Source: Candidatus Bathyarchaeota archaeon (lineage in GTDB: Archaea; Thermoproteota; Bathyarchaeia; TCS64). From it: 9,667 nucleotides of DNA. How positions within the stretch are numbered: position 1 is the stretch's first letter; each line of letters opens with the position of its first letter. Where the stretch lies: positions 1-9,667 of the forward strand of contig DAOVEE010000059.1 of assembly GCA_030669135.1 (NCBI GenBank), given 5' to 3'. Position numbers and translations under genes: made by a program. This document shows, in pieces, positions 1 through 6,575 of this stretch. Under the pieces are notes generated by a model. The model ran no database searches and was not told the DNA's origin. It worked only from the letters and a program-made list of their open reading frames with translations.

Positions 1-698
1 CCATCATAGAGCCCAAGCACATTGAGCTGGACCGTAAGGGCCACCTCAAGGAGAAGATCGGTACAACTGGGACCGGAACCGGCCCCTGCAACGCCGACAG
101 GGCCATGCGCACCGCCAAGATGGCGAGGGAGATACCAATGCTTGAGCTCTACATAAAGGACGTGCCGCAGCTCGTGAACGACGCGCTGGACCGCGGCGAG
201 AACGTGATACTTGAAGGGACGCAGGGCACCTACATCAGCCTCTACCACGGGGGATACCCGTACGTCACCAGCAACGACGTGTGCGCCGCCGCCGTATGCA
301 GCGACGTCGGCGTCGGCCCGACGAGAGTCGACGAGGTGGTGCTCGTCTGCAAGGCCTACGTGACCCGTGTAGGCGCGGGACCCCTGGAGGGCGAGATCAG
401 CTACGAGGAGGCCAAGAGGAGAGGCTGGGACGAGTACGGCACCGTCACGGGCAGGCAGAGGAGGGCGGCCCCCTTCAACCACAGGCTGGCGAAGAGGGCG
501 GCCATGATCAACGGGGCGACGCAGCTCGCGATAACCAAGCTGGACATAATGTACCCTCAGTGCAAAGGCGTGAGCAGCATCGACGACGTGCCCGACGAGG
601 GGAAGGCTTTCATTGCCGAGATCGAGGAAAAGGTCGGGCTACCGGTTACGCTCATAGGCACCGGCCCCGGCGTAGAGGAGATCATAGACAGAAGGTAG
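1..698 (+). CDS. purA: Adenylosuccinate synthetase, C-terminal part (5' end outside window)
   Basis: Purine biosynthesis enzyme that joins IMP and aspartate using GTP to give adenylosuccinate, the first step from IMP to AMP, in the cytoplasm. The reading frame is open from base 3 and gives 231 residues to a TAG stop at 696-698. Family blocks seen in order: TTGTGTGPCNADRAMR (the IMP-binding G-S/T-T-G loop), LEGTQGTYISLYHGGYPYVTS (matching the FEGAQGTLLD-HGTYPYVTS block), CSDVGVGP, KAYVTRVGAGP, and GRQRRAAPF near the end (counterpart of the GTP-site RxR region). The protein ends soon after that block, as in the shorter archaeal enzymes (about 340 residues) rather than the 430-residue bacterial ones. 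The N-terminal P-loop and catalytic Asp lie outside the window. It converges with dnaJ, the two stop codons being directly adjacent. Confidence 0.95.
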   Translation, partial: IIEPKHIELDRKGHLKEKIGTTGTGTGPCNADRAMRTAKMAREIPMLELYIKDVPQLVNDALDRGENVILEGTQGTYISLYHGGYPYVTSNDVCAAAVCSDVGVGPTRVDEVVLVCKAYVTRVGAGPLEGEISYEEAKRRGWDEYGTVTGRQRRAAPFNHRLAKRAAMINGATQLAITKLDIMYPQCKGVSSIDDVPDEGKAFIAEIEEKVGLPVTLIGTGPGVEEIIDRR

Positions 699-1820
699 CT
701 AGCCGAACAGGCCCCTCTTCTTACCGAGTTCCCGATCCAGTTCCTCTATGAGCTGCCGCTGCTTTCTGGTGAGCCTCTTAGGCACCGTGACGGTTACGTG
801 AACCAGCTGGTCCCCCTTCCCGAAGCGCCCAGAGATTCCCTTCCCCCTCATCCTGAGTATGTCGCCGTTCTGGGTGCCGGACGGAACCTTCAGGCTCTCG
901 GCTCCTTTAAGCGTAGGCACCTCTATCTCCGTGCCCAGCGCCGCCTGGGGGAAGGATACCTCTGCCTCGTAGATTACGTCCGTGCCGCGCCTGATCAGGT
1001 GCTTGTGAGGCTTGATCCTGACGAGGACGTAGAGGTCGCCCGGGGGGCCTCCGTATCTCCCTGACTCGCCTTGGCCGCGGAGGTTGAGGTAGACGCCGTC
1101 GTCGATGCCCTCAGGCACAGAGACCTGTATGGTGCGCCTCTTCTCCTCCAGGCCGTTGCCGCCGCAGAGCCTGCACGGGGTCTCGGCTAACTTTCCTCTT
1201 CCGTTACACCGTGGGCACGTGGTGACTGTGATCATCTGGCCGAAGAGGCTCTGAGTCCTCTGCTGTATCTGCCCCGAGCCGTTGCACCTTGGACACGTGG
1301 TGACCTTGGTCCCTGGTTCAGCCCCGTTGCCTCCGCATCGACTGCACTTCTCGAGGCGGTTGAGGCTAAGCTCCACGGTTGCCCCGAAGGCAGCCTGCTC
1401 TAGGGTGATCTCCACCCGGGCCTCCAGGTCCCTGCCTCTCCTTGGGCCCCTGCGGCTGGTGGCCCTGAAGCCGCTGAACCCGCCGCCGAATATGCCGCCG
1501 AAGATACGGCTGAAGAGGTCGTCCCCGAAGCCCATCTCCCTGAAGATGCTGCTGAAGTCGGCGCCCCTGAAGATGTCCTCGGTGCTGTATGCTCCGCTGA
1601 TGCCCGCGTGGCCGAACCTGTCGTACTGTTGACGCTTCTGCTCGTCGCTGAGGACGGCGTAGGCCTCGCTTATCTCCTTGAACTTGTCCTCGGCGTCGGG
1701 TTCCTTGTTCCGGTCGGGGTGGTACTTGAACGCCAGCTTCCTGAAGGCACGCTTTATGTCGTCTTGAGAAGCGCCGCGCTCGACGCCAAGAACCTCGTAG
1801 TAGTCACGCTTCTCAGACAA
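699..1820 (-). CDS. dnaJ: DnaJ (Hsp40) co-chaperone, type I
   Basis: Delivers unfolded clients to DnaK and stimulates its ATPase. The 373 residues hold the full type I layout: J domain at about 5-69 with the HPD motif at 34-36 and the QQYDRFG end; a Gly/Phe-rich region at about 70-120; four CxxCxGxG zinc motifs with Cys at 159/162, 176/179, 202/205 and 216/219; then the two C-terminal substrate-binding beta domains. Length is normal for the family. The start is TTG at 1818-1820: an in-frame TGA lies only three codons upstream, and the J domain begins at residue 5, so no ATG or GTG start is possible. There is no clear ribosome-binding site. A TATA-like box at 1867-1876 and an 87-base gap from the peptidase gene suggest its own promoter. 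It is separated from grpE-dnaK by two other genes, unlike the common contiguous grpE-dnaK-dnaJ order. Confidence 0.97.
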   Translation of the reverse strand: MSEKRDYYEVLGVERGASQDDIKRAFRKLAFKYHPDRNKEPDAEDKFKEISEAYAVLSDEQKRQQYDRFGHAGISGAYSTEDIFRGADFSSIFREMGFGDDLFSRIFGGIFGGGFSGFRATSRRGPRRGRDLEARVEITLEQAAFGATVELSLNRLEKCSRCGGNGAEPGTKVTTCPRCNGSGQIQQRTQSLFGQMITVTTCPRCNGRGKLAETPCRLCGGNGLEEKRRTIQVSVPEGIDDGVYLNLRGQGESGRYGGPPGDLYVLVRIKPHKHLIRRGTDVIYEAEVSFPQAALGTEIEVPTLKGAESLKVPSGTQNGDILRMRGKGISGRFGKGDQLVHVTVTVPKRLTRKQRQLIEELDRELGKKRGLFG

Positions 1821-1866
1821 CCGACTTCACGTCCGCCCAGTTACGCTGATTCTTCCGAGACCCTCA

Positions 1867-1876
1867 GTTTATAAAC
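1867..1876 (-). promoter_or_regulatory. Candidate TATA box for dnaJ, perfectly palindromic
   Basis: GTTTATAAAC is a perfect 10-base palindrome in a GC-rich setting, centred about 51 bases before the TTG start. With usual archaeal spacing, transcription would begin near 1845 and leave a leader of about 25 bases. Because the element is symmetric it does not by itself give direction; the direction is inferred from dnaJ. No repeat shared with the grpE promoter was found next to it. Confidence 0.55.
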
Positions 1877-1907
1877 GTTATCAGTTGAAGAGAAAAACGT
1901 GGTGGGG

Positions 1908-3314
1908 CTACCTGGGGGTATCCGGGTGCCACTTCCTCTGGATCTCCAAGGTCTTCCTCATACCCGTGGCCTCAAGGTGCTCGATGATCTTGTTCAACGG
2001 CGTGTGCTCCGCGATCTTGTCCCCCTGGGTCGCCAGTCTGAGCAGCAGCCTCGCTATGACCATGGAGCCCTCCTGGAGGTTCCGTGGGTCGACCTTGTCC
2101 ATCATGTCGGCGGTGGTGTGTCCCCACCCCCTGCCCACTATGAGCTGCTGGATGCTTGGCTCGGCGTGCATGTATATGCATGGAACCCCCTGCATGTAGA
2201 AGGGCCAGTGGTCGCTGGCGGCGGACGTCCCCGTAAGTATCTCCGTCGGGTACTTCGTCTCCTCCAGGAACTCTTCGAGCCAGTCCTTCATCTCGGGGGG
2301 CTGGTAGACGGTGAACGCGGCGTGCTGGGTGCCCTGCTTGTACGCCAGGCCTCCAAGCTCCAGGTTAACCATGATGCCGGTCCTGGGCATGTCGTCGACG
2401 TGGTCCGCGACGTAGCAGGTGCTCCCGGTGACGCCTATCTCCTCGCAGGCGAAGCAGATGAACCTGATTCCCCTCCTCAGCTTGCCTCTGAATGGCTTCA
2501 AGGCGCGGGCCAGCTCCATGGTGACCACCGTGCCGCTGAGGTTGTCCATGGCGCCCTGAGCTATGTCGTGGCCGTCGTAGTGGCCGCCCACCACTATCCA
2601 CTCGTCTGTCTCCCCAGGCAGCTCCGCGACTATGTTCGCGGACATGGTGTCGGGGATGACCTCGCTGCCGTCGCTGAGCCGGACCCTCAGCGGCTTGTCC
2701 TTGGCGAGCCTCAGCATGTGGCTCCCCGTCTCGAGGCTCACCCCCACCCCAGGTATCTCTCCTCCCATCCTGTAGCTGGGCCTGAGGCTACCGGTCGGCG
2801 GAAGCTGCCCCGGGTTGTGGTTCATGAAGATGAAGCCTACGGCGCCGTACTCCACGGCGTATCCGTACTTGGTGCGCCTGTGGACCCTCTTCCCTCTGGG
2901 GCTCGTGGCGCTCGAGCACATCACAATCTTGCCTTCAACGTCTTTAGGGTCTACGGCCTCGAACTCCTCGGGGCTCCCGGTCCCCAGATCGATTACCTCG
3001 GCGTCAACCTCGCCGCCCGGGCTCATCGCTAGGCTTATGGCCTCGAACTCCCGTTCAAGAGGCTCCTTCATCTCGAGCTTTACGGGGCCCCTCCTCCACC
3101 CGTTGTAGTTGAAGGGCTCGGCGCGGGCGTCCGCGTAGCCGTACTTCTTGAGCTTCTCGACCATGTACCTCTGAGCCTCTTTTTCGCTGGGGGTCCCGGC
3201 GAATCGGCTGCCTATCTCGTCGGCCATGACGAGCATGTTCTCGTGTATCTCGTTGTTCTGCCAGATGTCGCCGATGAGCGTCCTCTCGGCTTCCACGTTA
3301 ACTTTACTTAGCAT
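1908..3314 (-). CDS. M28-family zinc metallopeptidase with inserted PA domain, predicted cytoplasmic
   Basis: Predicted di-zinc aminopeptidase of family M28 (468 residues from ATG 3312-3314). A TTG three codons upstream (3321-3323) is possible, but the ATG fits a TATA-like box at 3342-3350 better. Numbering from the TTG: a PA-like domain covers about 100-215; the peptidase core has GGHYDGHD (zinc His248, Asp250 to orient it), AMDNLSG (bridging Asp260), CEE (general base Glu294, ligand Glu295), NLELGG (Glu322 where the family normally has Asp), SDHWPF (about 370-375) and GHTTADMMD (His402). No signal peptide or membrane segment is visible, so it probably acts on cytoplasmic peptides. It lies between a membrane-protein gene and dnaJ in the chaperone region, which suggests but does not prove a link to protein quality control. 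The substrate cannot be told; a carboxypeptidase-type activity is an alternative within M28. Confidence 0.9.
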   Translation of the reverse strand: MLSKVNVEAERTLIGDIWQNNEIHENMLVMADEIGSRFAGTPSEKEAQRYMVEKLKKYGYADARAEPFNYNGWRRGPVKLEMKEPLEREFEAISLAMSPGGEVDAEVIDLGTGSPEEFEAVDPKDVEGKIVMCSSATSPRGKRVHRRTKYGYAVEYGAVGFIFMNHNPGQLPPTGSLRPSYRMGGEIPGVGVSLETGSHMLRLAKDKPLRVRLSDGSEVIPDTMSANIVAELPGETDEWIVVGGHYDGHDIAQGAMDNLSGTVVTMELARALKPFRGKLRRGIRFICFACEEIGVTGSTCYVADHVDDMPRTGIMVNLELGGLAYKQGTQHAAFTVYQPPEMKDWLEEFLEETKYPTEILTGTSAASDHWPFYMQGVPCIYMHAEPSIQQLIVGRGWGHTTADMMDKVDPRNLQEGSMVIARLLLRLATQGDKIAEHTPLNKIIEHLEATGMRKTLEIQRKWHPDTPR

Positions 3315-3341
3315 ATGGATCAAGTAGAAACTGTTTGATGG

Positions 3342-3350
3342 CTTTTTAGG
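3342..3350 (-). promoter_or_regulatory. Candidate TATA-like element for the M28 peptidase gene
   Basis: On the minus strand CCTAAAAAG lies just after the stop codon of the preceding gene and about 32 bases before the ATG at 3312-3314. Usual spacing would put the transcription start close to the start codon, giving a leaderless or nearly leaderless transcript. It is a modest match to a TATA box; read-through from the gene upstream is the alternative. Confidence 0.35.
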
Positions 3351-3352
3351 GG

Positions 3353-3790
3353 TTACCCGTCTGGATGGATGTAGTAGGTTATGAACGAGCCTTGGCTTGA
3401 CCCCCTGAGGTATACGGTGCTGAACCAGATGACGTACGCCTCGTCACAGTGGTGGATGCTGTCATAGAGGCTGTAGTCGTAGACAGGCGCGCTCAGGGAG
3501 TCTCTGAAGATGCCATAGAACTCGTTCCAATCCTCGATCTCTTGTCTCTCGATCCTGACGGAGTTTTTGTATTTTCTTTTTATACTCTCCTCCCACTCCT
3601 CCATGTCGCCCCAGGCCAACGTCCCGTCGAGCTCGTAGCCGCGGGCCACAAGTAACTTGACTTTCCGGGCGTACTCCCTTCCGCTTACGGACATCTGTGT
3701 CCCGGCGACAGCTAAGACGATGGCGATGAGCAGTCCTACGGCTAGTATAGTCTTCTTCTCCTTTTTGTCGTCCTTCTTGAAGCGGCTCAC
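3353..3790 (-). CDS. Unknown membrane-anchored protein, 145 residues
   Basis: I do not recognise the family. The protein begins with a highly charged Lys-rich stretch (residues 4-13), followed by one hydrophobic segment at about 14-32 (TILAVGLLIAIVLAVAG), then a soluble domain of about 110 residues rich in Tyr, Trp and acidic residues and ending near ITYYIHPDG. By the positive-inside rule the N terminus is in the cytoplasm and the domain faces outward; there is no clear cleavage site, so it is probably a signal anchor. The start is GTG (3788-3790), with no ribosome-binding site seen. Only one Cys (115), in a HHCDE cluster, might bind metal, but that is speculative. It lies 88 bases after dnaK and 38 bases before the peptidase gene, all on the same strand. 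GC-rich third positions outside an AT-rich patch at 3561-3585 support a real gene. Confidence 0.7.
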   Translation of the reverse strand: MSRFKKDDKKEKKTILAVGLLIAIVLAVAGTQMSVSGREYARKVKLLVARGYELDGTLAWGDMEEWEESIKRKYKNSVRIERQEIEDWNEFYGIFRDSLSAPVYDYSLYDSIHHCDEAYVIWFSTVYLRGSSQGSFITYYIHPDG

Positions 3791-3835
3791 AGGGTACGCC
3801 GCTACTGAGTCGTGGGCAGCCGCCTAAATGGGTTA

Positions 3836-3857
3836 AGGAAGAGAAATCTCTAAACTG
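3836..3857 (-). promoter_or_regulatory. Pyrimidine-rich and dyad element between dnaK and the unknown membrane protein
   Basis: On the minus strand GTTTAGAG (3848-3855, weakly TATA-like) runs into the inverted repeat AGAGA-TT-TCTCT (3840-3851) and then a pyrimidine run down to 3836. This could be a weak promoter for the next gene or a pyrimidine-rich termination site for dnaK; the sequence does not decide between them. Confidence 0.25.
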
Positions 3858-3878
3858 GTTATGTGTCTGGGAACAGGG

Positions 3879-5762
3879 TTACTGCTTCTTTTCCTCGTCC
3901 ACGACCTTATAGTCGGCGTCCACCGTCTTCTTTCCCTGTTCCTCCTGGGAGCCGGGCTGCTGGGCGCCGGCGGTCTGCTCTGCCTGCTGCGCCGCGGCCG
4001 CCTGCTTGTATATCTCCGAGCCTGCCTCCTGGGCGACGCGCTGCAGATCCTCCATCTTGGCCTTGATCTCCGAGACGCTTCCCTCCTTCACGGCGTTCTT
4101 CAGGGCGTCGAGGCTGCCCTGTATCCTCGCCTTGACGTCTCCGCTGATCTTGTCCGCGAGTTCCCCAATCATCTTCTCGGTGCTGTAGATGAGGGTGTCC
4201 GCCTCGTTCCTGGTCTCGGCCTCCTCCTTGGCCTGTTTGTCGGCCTCCGCGTATTGCTCTGCCTCCGTGACCATTCGTTCCTTCTCGGAGTCGCTGAGCT
4301 TCGTCGATGCCGTGATGGTGATGCTCATCTGCTTGCCTGTTCCCAGGTCCTTCGCCGTGACGTCCAGCACACCGTCGGCGTTTATGTCGAAGGTTACCTC
4401 GATCTGTGGGACGCCCCGCGGGGCAGGGGGTATCCCCTCTAGGTTGAAGCTACCGAGGCTTATGTTGTCCTTGGCCATGGCTCGTTCGCCCTGGAGCACG
4501 TGAATGGTCACCGCGGTCTGCATGTCCGCGGCGGTGCTGAATACCTTGGTCTGTTTAGTCGGTATCGTGGTGTTCCTGTCTATGACCTTCGTCATGACGG
4601 CGCCCAGGGTCTCGACCCCGAGGCTCAGGGGCGTCACGTCGAGGAGCACTATGTCGTCTATCTCGCCTGCGAGCACTGCGCCCTGAATGCTGGCGCCTAT
4701 GGCGACGCACTCCATGGGGTCGATGCCTCTCTCCATCTTCTTGCCCACAAGCTCTTCGACGGTTCTCTGAACGAGGGGCATCTTCGTCATGCCGCCGAAA
4801 AGGACGAGTCTATCGATCTTGTCTGAAAACAGCCCCGCGTCCCTTATGGTACGCATTATGGGCTCCTTGACCTTGTTGACTATGGGCATGGCTATCTGCT
4901 CGAGCCTCGCCCTGTTCATAGTGATGTGTAGGTTCTGGGGGCCGCCCTCGTTCATGGCGATGTAGGGGAGGTCGATGTCGGTGGTCAGCAGGTTGCTGAG
5001 CTCTATCTTGGCCTTCTCCGCCGCCTCCTTGAGCCTCGCCATGGCCTTGAGGTCGCCGGTTAGGTCGATACCGGTGTCCTTACTGAAGTCGGCGACGAGG
5101 TAGTCCATGATGGCCTTGTCAACGTCGGCTCCGCCTGTCTGCGTGTCGCCGCTGGTGGCGAGGACCTCGAAGACTCCTCCGCCGAAGTCCATGATTGTGG
5201 TGTCGTTGGTGCCGCCGCCGAAGCTGAACACCAGTATCTTTAGCTCCTGGTCGTTCTTGTTCAGGCCGTAGGCGAGGGCGGCAGCGGTGGGCTCGTTCAC
5301 GATCCTCGTCACGCTGAGCCCAGCGATCTCGCCGGCGTCGATGGTGGCCTGCCTCTGGTTGTCGTTGAAGTGGGCGGGCACGGTGATGACGGCCTTGGTC
5401 ATCTTCTCGCCGAGGTAGGTCTCGGTGTCGCGCAGTATCTTCTGGAGTATGAAGGAGCTGATCTGCTGGGGCGTGTAGTCCTTCCCTTGAAGGGTGATCT
5501 TCCTGTCGGTGCCCATCTGGCGCTTCGCCTCCCTGATGGTGCCCTCCGGGTTGGTTACCGCCTGTCTTCTCGCCGGCTCACCCACGAGCAGCTGCCCTTC
5601 CTTGGTGAACGCCACGACGCTCGGGAACATCTTCCCGGCCACCGTCGGGCCTTCGGCGGAAGGTATGACCATGGGTTTCCCCCCCATCATGACAGCCGCC
5701 GCGCTGTTTGTAGTCCCTAGGTCGATGCCTAGTATCTTCTCTCTCTTCGTCTCGTTACTCAT
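3879..5762 (-). CDS. dnaK: DnaK (Hsp70) molecular chaperone with altered ATPase motif
   Basis: ATP-driven chaperone working with GrpE and DnaJ in the cytoplasm. 627 residues from ATG 5760-5762. Nucleotide-binding domain: GIDLGTTNS at 13-20, AKRQMG with the catalytic-type Lys81, VPAHFNDNQRQ at about 129-138, NEPTAAALAYG at 156-166, FGGMTKMP at 322-329. The phosphate-2 loop reads FSFGGGTND (179-187) instead of xDxGGGTxD: Ser180 stands at the E. coli Asp194 position and Asn186 replaces the usual Phe/Leu. Linker VLLDVTPLSLG at 372-382, beta-sandwich substrate domain to about 485 with GSFNLEGIPPAPRG, helical lid after that, and a Gln/Ala-rich tail ending DADYKVVDEEKKQ. The ATG was chosen over an upstream in-frame GTG (5778-5780) because GAGGA at 5771-5775 is well placed for the ATG. 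It overlaps grpE by 8 bases, so translation is probably coupled. Confidence 0.97.
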   Translation of the reverse strand: MSNETKREKILGIDLGTTNSAAAVMMGGKPMVIPSAEGPTVAGKMFPSVVAFTKEGQLLVGEPARRQAVTNPEGTIREAKRQMGTDRKITLQGKDYTPQQISSFILQKILRDTETYLGEKMTKAVITVPAHFNDNQRQATIDAGEIAGLSVTRIVNEPTAAALAYGLNKNDQELKILVFSFGGGTNDTTIMDFGGGVFEVLATSGDTQTGGADVDKAIMDYLVADFSKDTGIDLTGDLKAMARLKEAAEKAKIELSNLLTTDIDLPYIAMNEGGPQNLHITMNRARLEQIAMPIVNKVKEPIMRTIRDAGLFSDKIDRLVLFGGMTKMPLVQRTVEELVGKKMERGIDPMECVAIGASIQGAVLAGEIDDIVLLDVTPLSLGVETLGAVMTKVIDRNTTIPTKQTKVFSTAADMQTAVTIHVLQGERAMAKDNISLGSFNLEGIPPAPRGVPQIEVTFDINADGVLDVTAKDLGTGKQMSITITASTKLSDSEKERMVTEAEQYAEADKQAKEEAETRNEADTLIYSTEKMIGELADKISGDVKARIQGSLDALKNAVKEGSVSEIKAKMEDLQRVAQEAGSEIYKQAAAAQQAEQTAGAQQPGSQEEQGKKTVDADYKVVDEEKKQ

Positions 5763-6288
5763 CTTGATTTTCCTCTTCACTCTGTTTGGGGCTGCGAGCC
5801 ACCTTCACCATGCTAGCTCTGAGGACCCGGTCTTTATACATGTAGCCCCTTCGCACCTCCTCCAGCACGACTCCGTCGGGCTCCTCGCTGGTCTCTACCT
5901 CCATGACGGCGTCGTGCTTGAAGGGGTCAAACGGGTGTCCCTCGGCCTCTATGACGCGGACTCCCTCGGACTCCATGACCTTCTGCATCTTCTTCAACAC
6001 CATCCCCATGCCTTGGACGAGGTTCTCCTTCTCCGCGTCCCTCGTGGCGAGTATCTCAACCTCGTCCAGCAGAGGCAGCAGCTGCTGGAGCAGGCCACCG
6101 TTGGCCCTGTCCATGAAATCCTGCATCAGTTTCTGCCTCTGTTTCTGGATGTTCTCCAGGTCCGCCTTGGCGTACTTGAGCTGGCTCAGGTGCTTCTCGG
6201 CTTTACTCTCCGCCTCTTTTAGCTTGTTCTCGAGTTCCTCGACCCGCTCCAGTAGTTCCTTCTTGGTTGGTGTCTTCTTCGGTGACAT
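5755..6288 (-). CDS. grpE: GrpE nucleotide-exchange factor
   Basis: Releases ADP from DnaK and so resets the chaperone cycle. 177 residues, normal for the family. A Lys/Glu-rich coiled coil covers about 10-60 (dimer stalk), then a helical segment with LLPLLDEVE, and the C-terminal beta-wing carries the family signature from HPFDPFKHDAVMEVET (118-133) to VLEEVRRGYMYKDRVLRASMVKV (141-163). The tail is acidic. ATG at 6286-6288 is preceded by GAGGAG at 6296-6301, a good ribosome-binding site. It heads a two-gene unit with dnaK and has a strong TATA box with an adjoining inverted repeat about 80 bases upstream, which suggests regulated (perhaps heat-shock) expression. Confidence 0.96.
   Translation of the reverse strand: MSPKKTPTKKELLERVEELENKLKEAESKAEKHLSQLKYAKADLENIQKQRQKLMQDFMDRANGGLLQQLLPLLDEVEILATRDAEKENLVQGMGMVLKKMQKVMESEGVRVIEAEGHPFDPFKHDAVMEVETSEEPDGVVLEEVRRGYMYKDRVLRASMVKVARSPKQSEEENQDE
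5771..5775 (-). promoter_or_regulatory. Ribosome-binding site that sets the dnaK start
   Basis: GAGGA on the minus strand ends 8 bases before the ATG at 5760-5762 and lies inside the last codons of grpE. It supports the internal ATG rather than the GTG at 5778-5780 as the dnaK start, and fits coupled translation across the 8-base overlap. Confidence 0.6.
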
Positions 6289-6350
6289 GGCTGCGCTCCT
6301 CAGGCTTTTCGTTGATAGAGTGAGCCTGCTCTTTATTTTCTTTACGGTAT

Positions 6351-6374
6351 GTCATAAATATGACTTTTTATAAG
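6351..6374 (-). promoter_or_regulatory. grpE-dnaK promoter: TATA box with abutting perfect inverted repeat
   Basis: On the minus strand CTTATAAAAAG (6364-6374) is the clearest TATA box in the window. It runs straight into GTCATA-TT-TATGAC (6351-6364), a perfect inverted repeat with 6-base arms and a 2-base centre. Usual spacing puts the transcription start near 6343, so the repeat would cover the stretch between TATA box and start, where archaeal repressors act. The leader would be about 55 bases and contains the GAGGAG site. Confidence 0.65.
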
Positions 6375-6437
6375 GTTTTATGTACAGAAGACGGTTGAAG
6401 CCGGTGCCGTGAACGCCTGAGCAGACATCTTCACCAG

Positions 6438-6566
6438 CTAACCCGACAGAAGCGATGCGGCTCTCTCAATCAGGTATAGGAGATACACGAAGAGGACCCC
6501 TAACCCGACCTTGATGTATAGAGGCATAAATGACAGGAACCCTCTGACTGAACGCTGGCCGCTCAC
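6438..6566 (-). CDS. Small predicted single-span membrane protein, 42 residues
   Basis: Not recognised as any family. A GTG start (6564-6566) opens a frame of 42 residues ending in TAG at 6438-6440. The N-terminal part is basic (SGQRSVRGFLSF), then MPLYIKVGLGVLFVYLLYLIE forms one hydrophobic helix at about 14-34, and the end is ERAASLLSG. Support for a real gene: the hydrophobic segment and basic N terminus make a sensible topology, and a purine-rich BRE-like stretch plus CTTTTATC lie exactly where a leaderless transcript starting at the GTG would need them. About two thirds of its codons end in G or C, in line with the neighbours. Against it: short length, no ribosome-binding site, no known homologue from memory. 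The general shape resembles small translocon or respiratory subunits, but no motif supports that. Confidence 0.45.
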   Translation of the reverse strand: MSGQRSVRGFLSFMPLYIKVGLGVLFVYLLYLIERAASLLSG

Positions 6567-6575
6567 AAGAATCTG

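Noticed and set aside
1899..3032. Long 377-codon open frame on the + strand
   Set aside because: It is antisense to the M28 peptidase gene, has no recognisable motif, and is explained by GC-rich codon bias of the true gene.
3561..3585. GTATAAAAAG and AT-rich patch inside the unknown membrane protein gene (possible internal promoter)
   Set aside because: No gene starts at a suitable distance downstream; the patch encodes a plain Lys/Tyr-rich stretch.
3861..4442. Leu-rich 193-codon + strand frame that looks membrane-like
   Set aside because: Antisense to the dnaK 3' end; the Leu runs mirror the Glu/Gln/Ala-rich lid and tail of DnaK.
5223..5225. Sequencing error as the cause of the DnaK Asp-to-Ser change
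   Set aside because: AGC needs two changes from GAC, the frame is intact on both sides and a second unusual residue lies in the same loop.
5494..6222. 242-codon + strand frame
   Set aside because: Crosses the dnaK-grpE junction antisense to both, with no family motif; a shadow of the coiled-coil codons.
6375..6437. RNA gene or further small frame between the small membrane protein and the grpE promoter
   Set aside because: No stable fold, tRNA-like elements or supported start was seen in this stretch.
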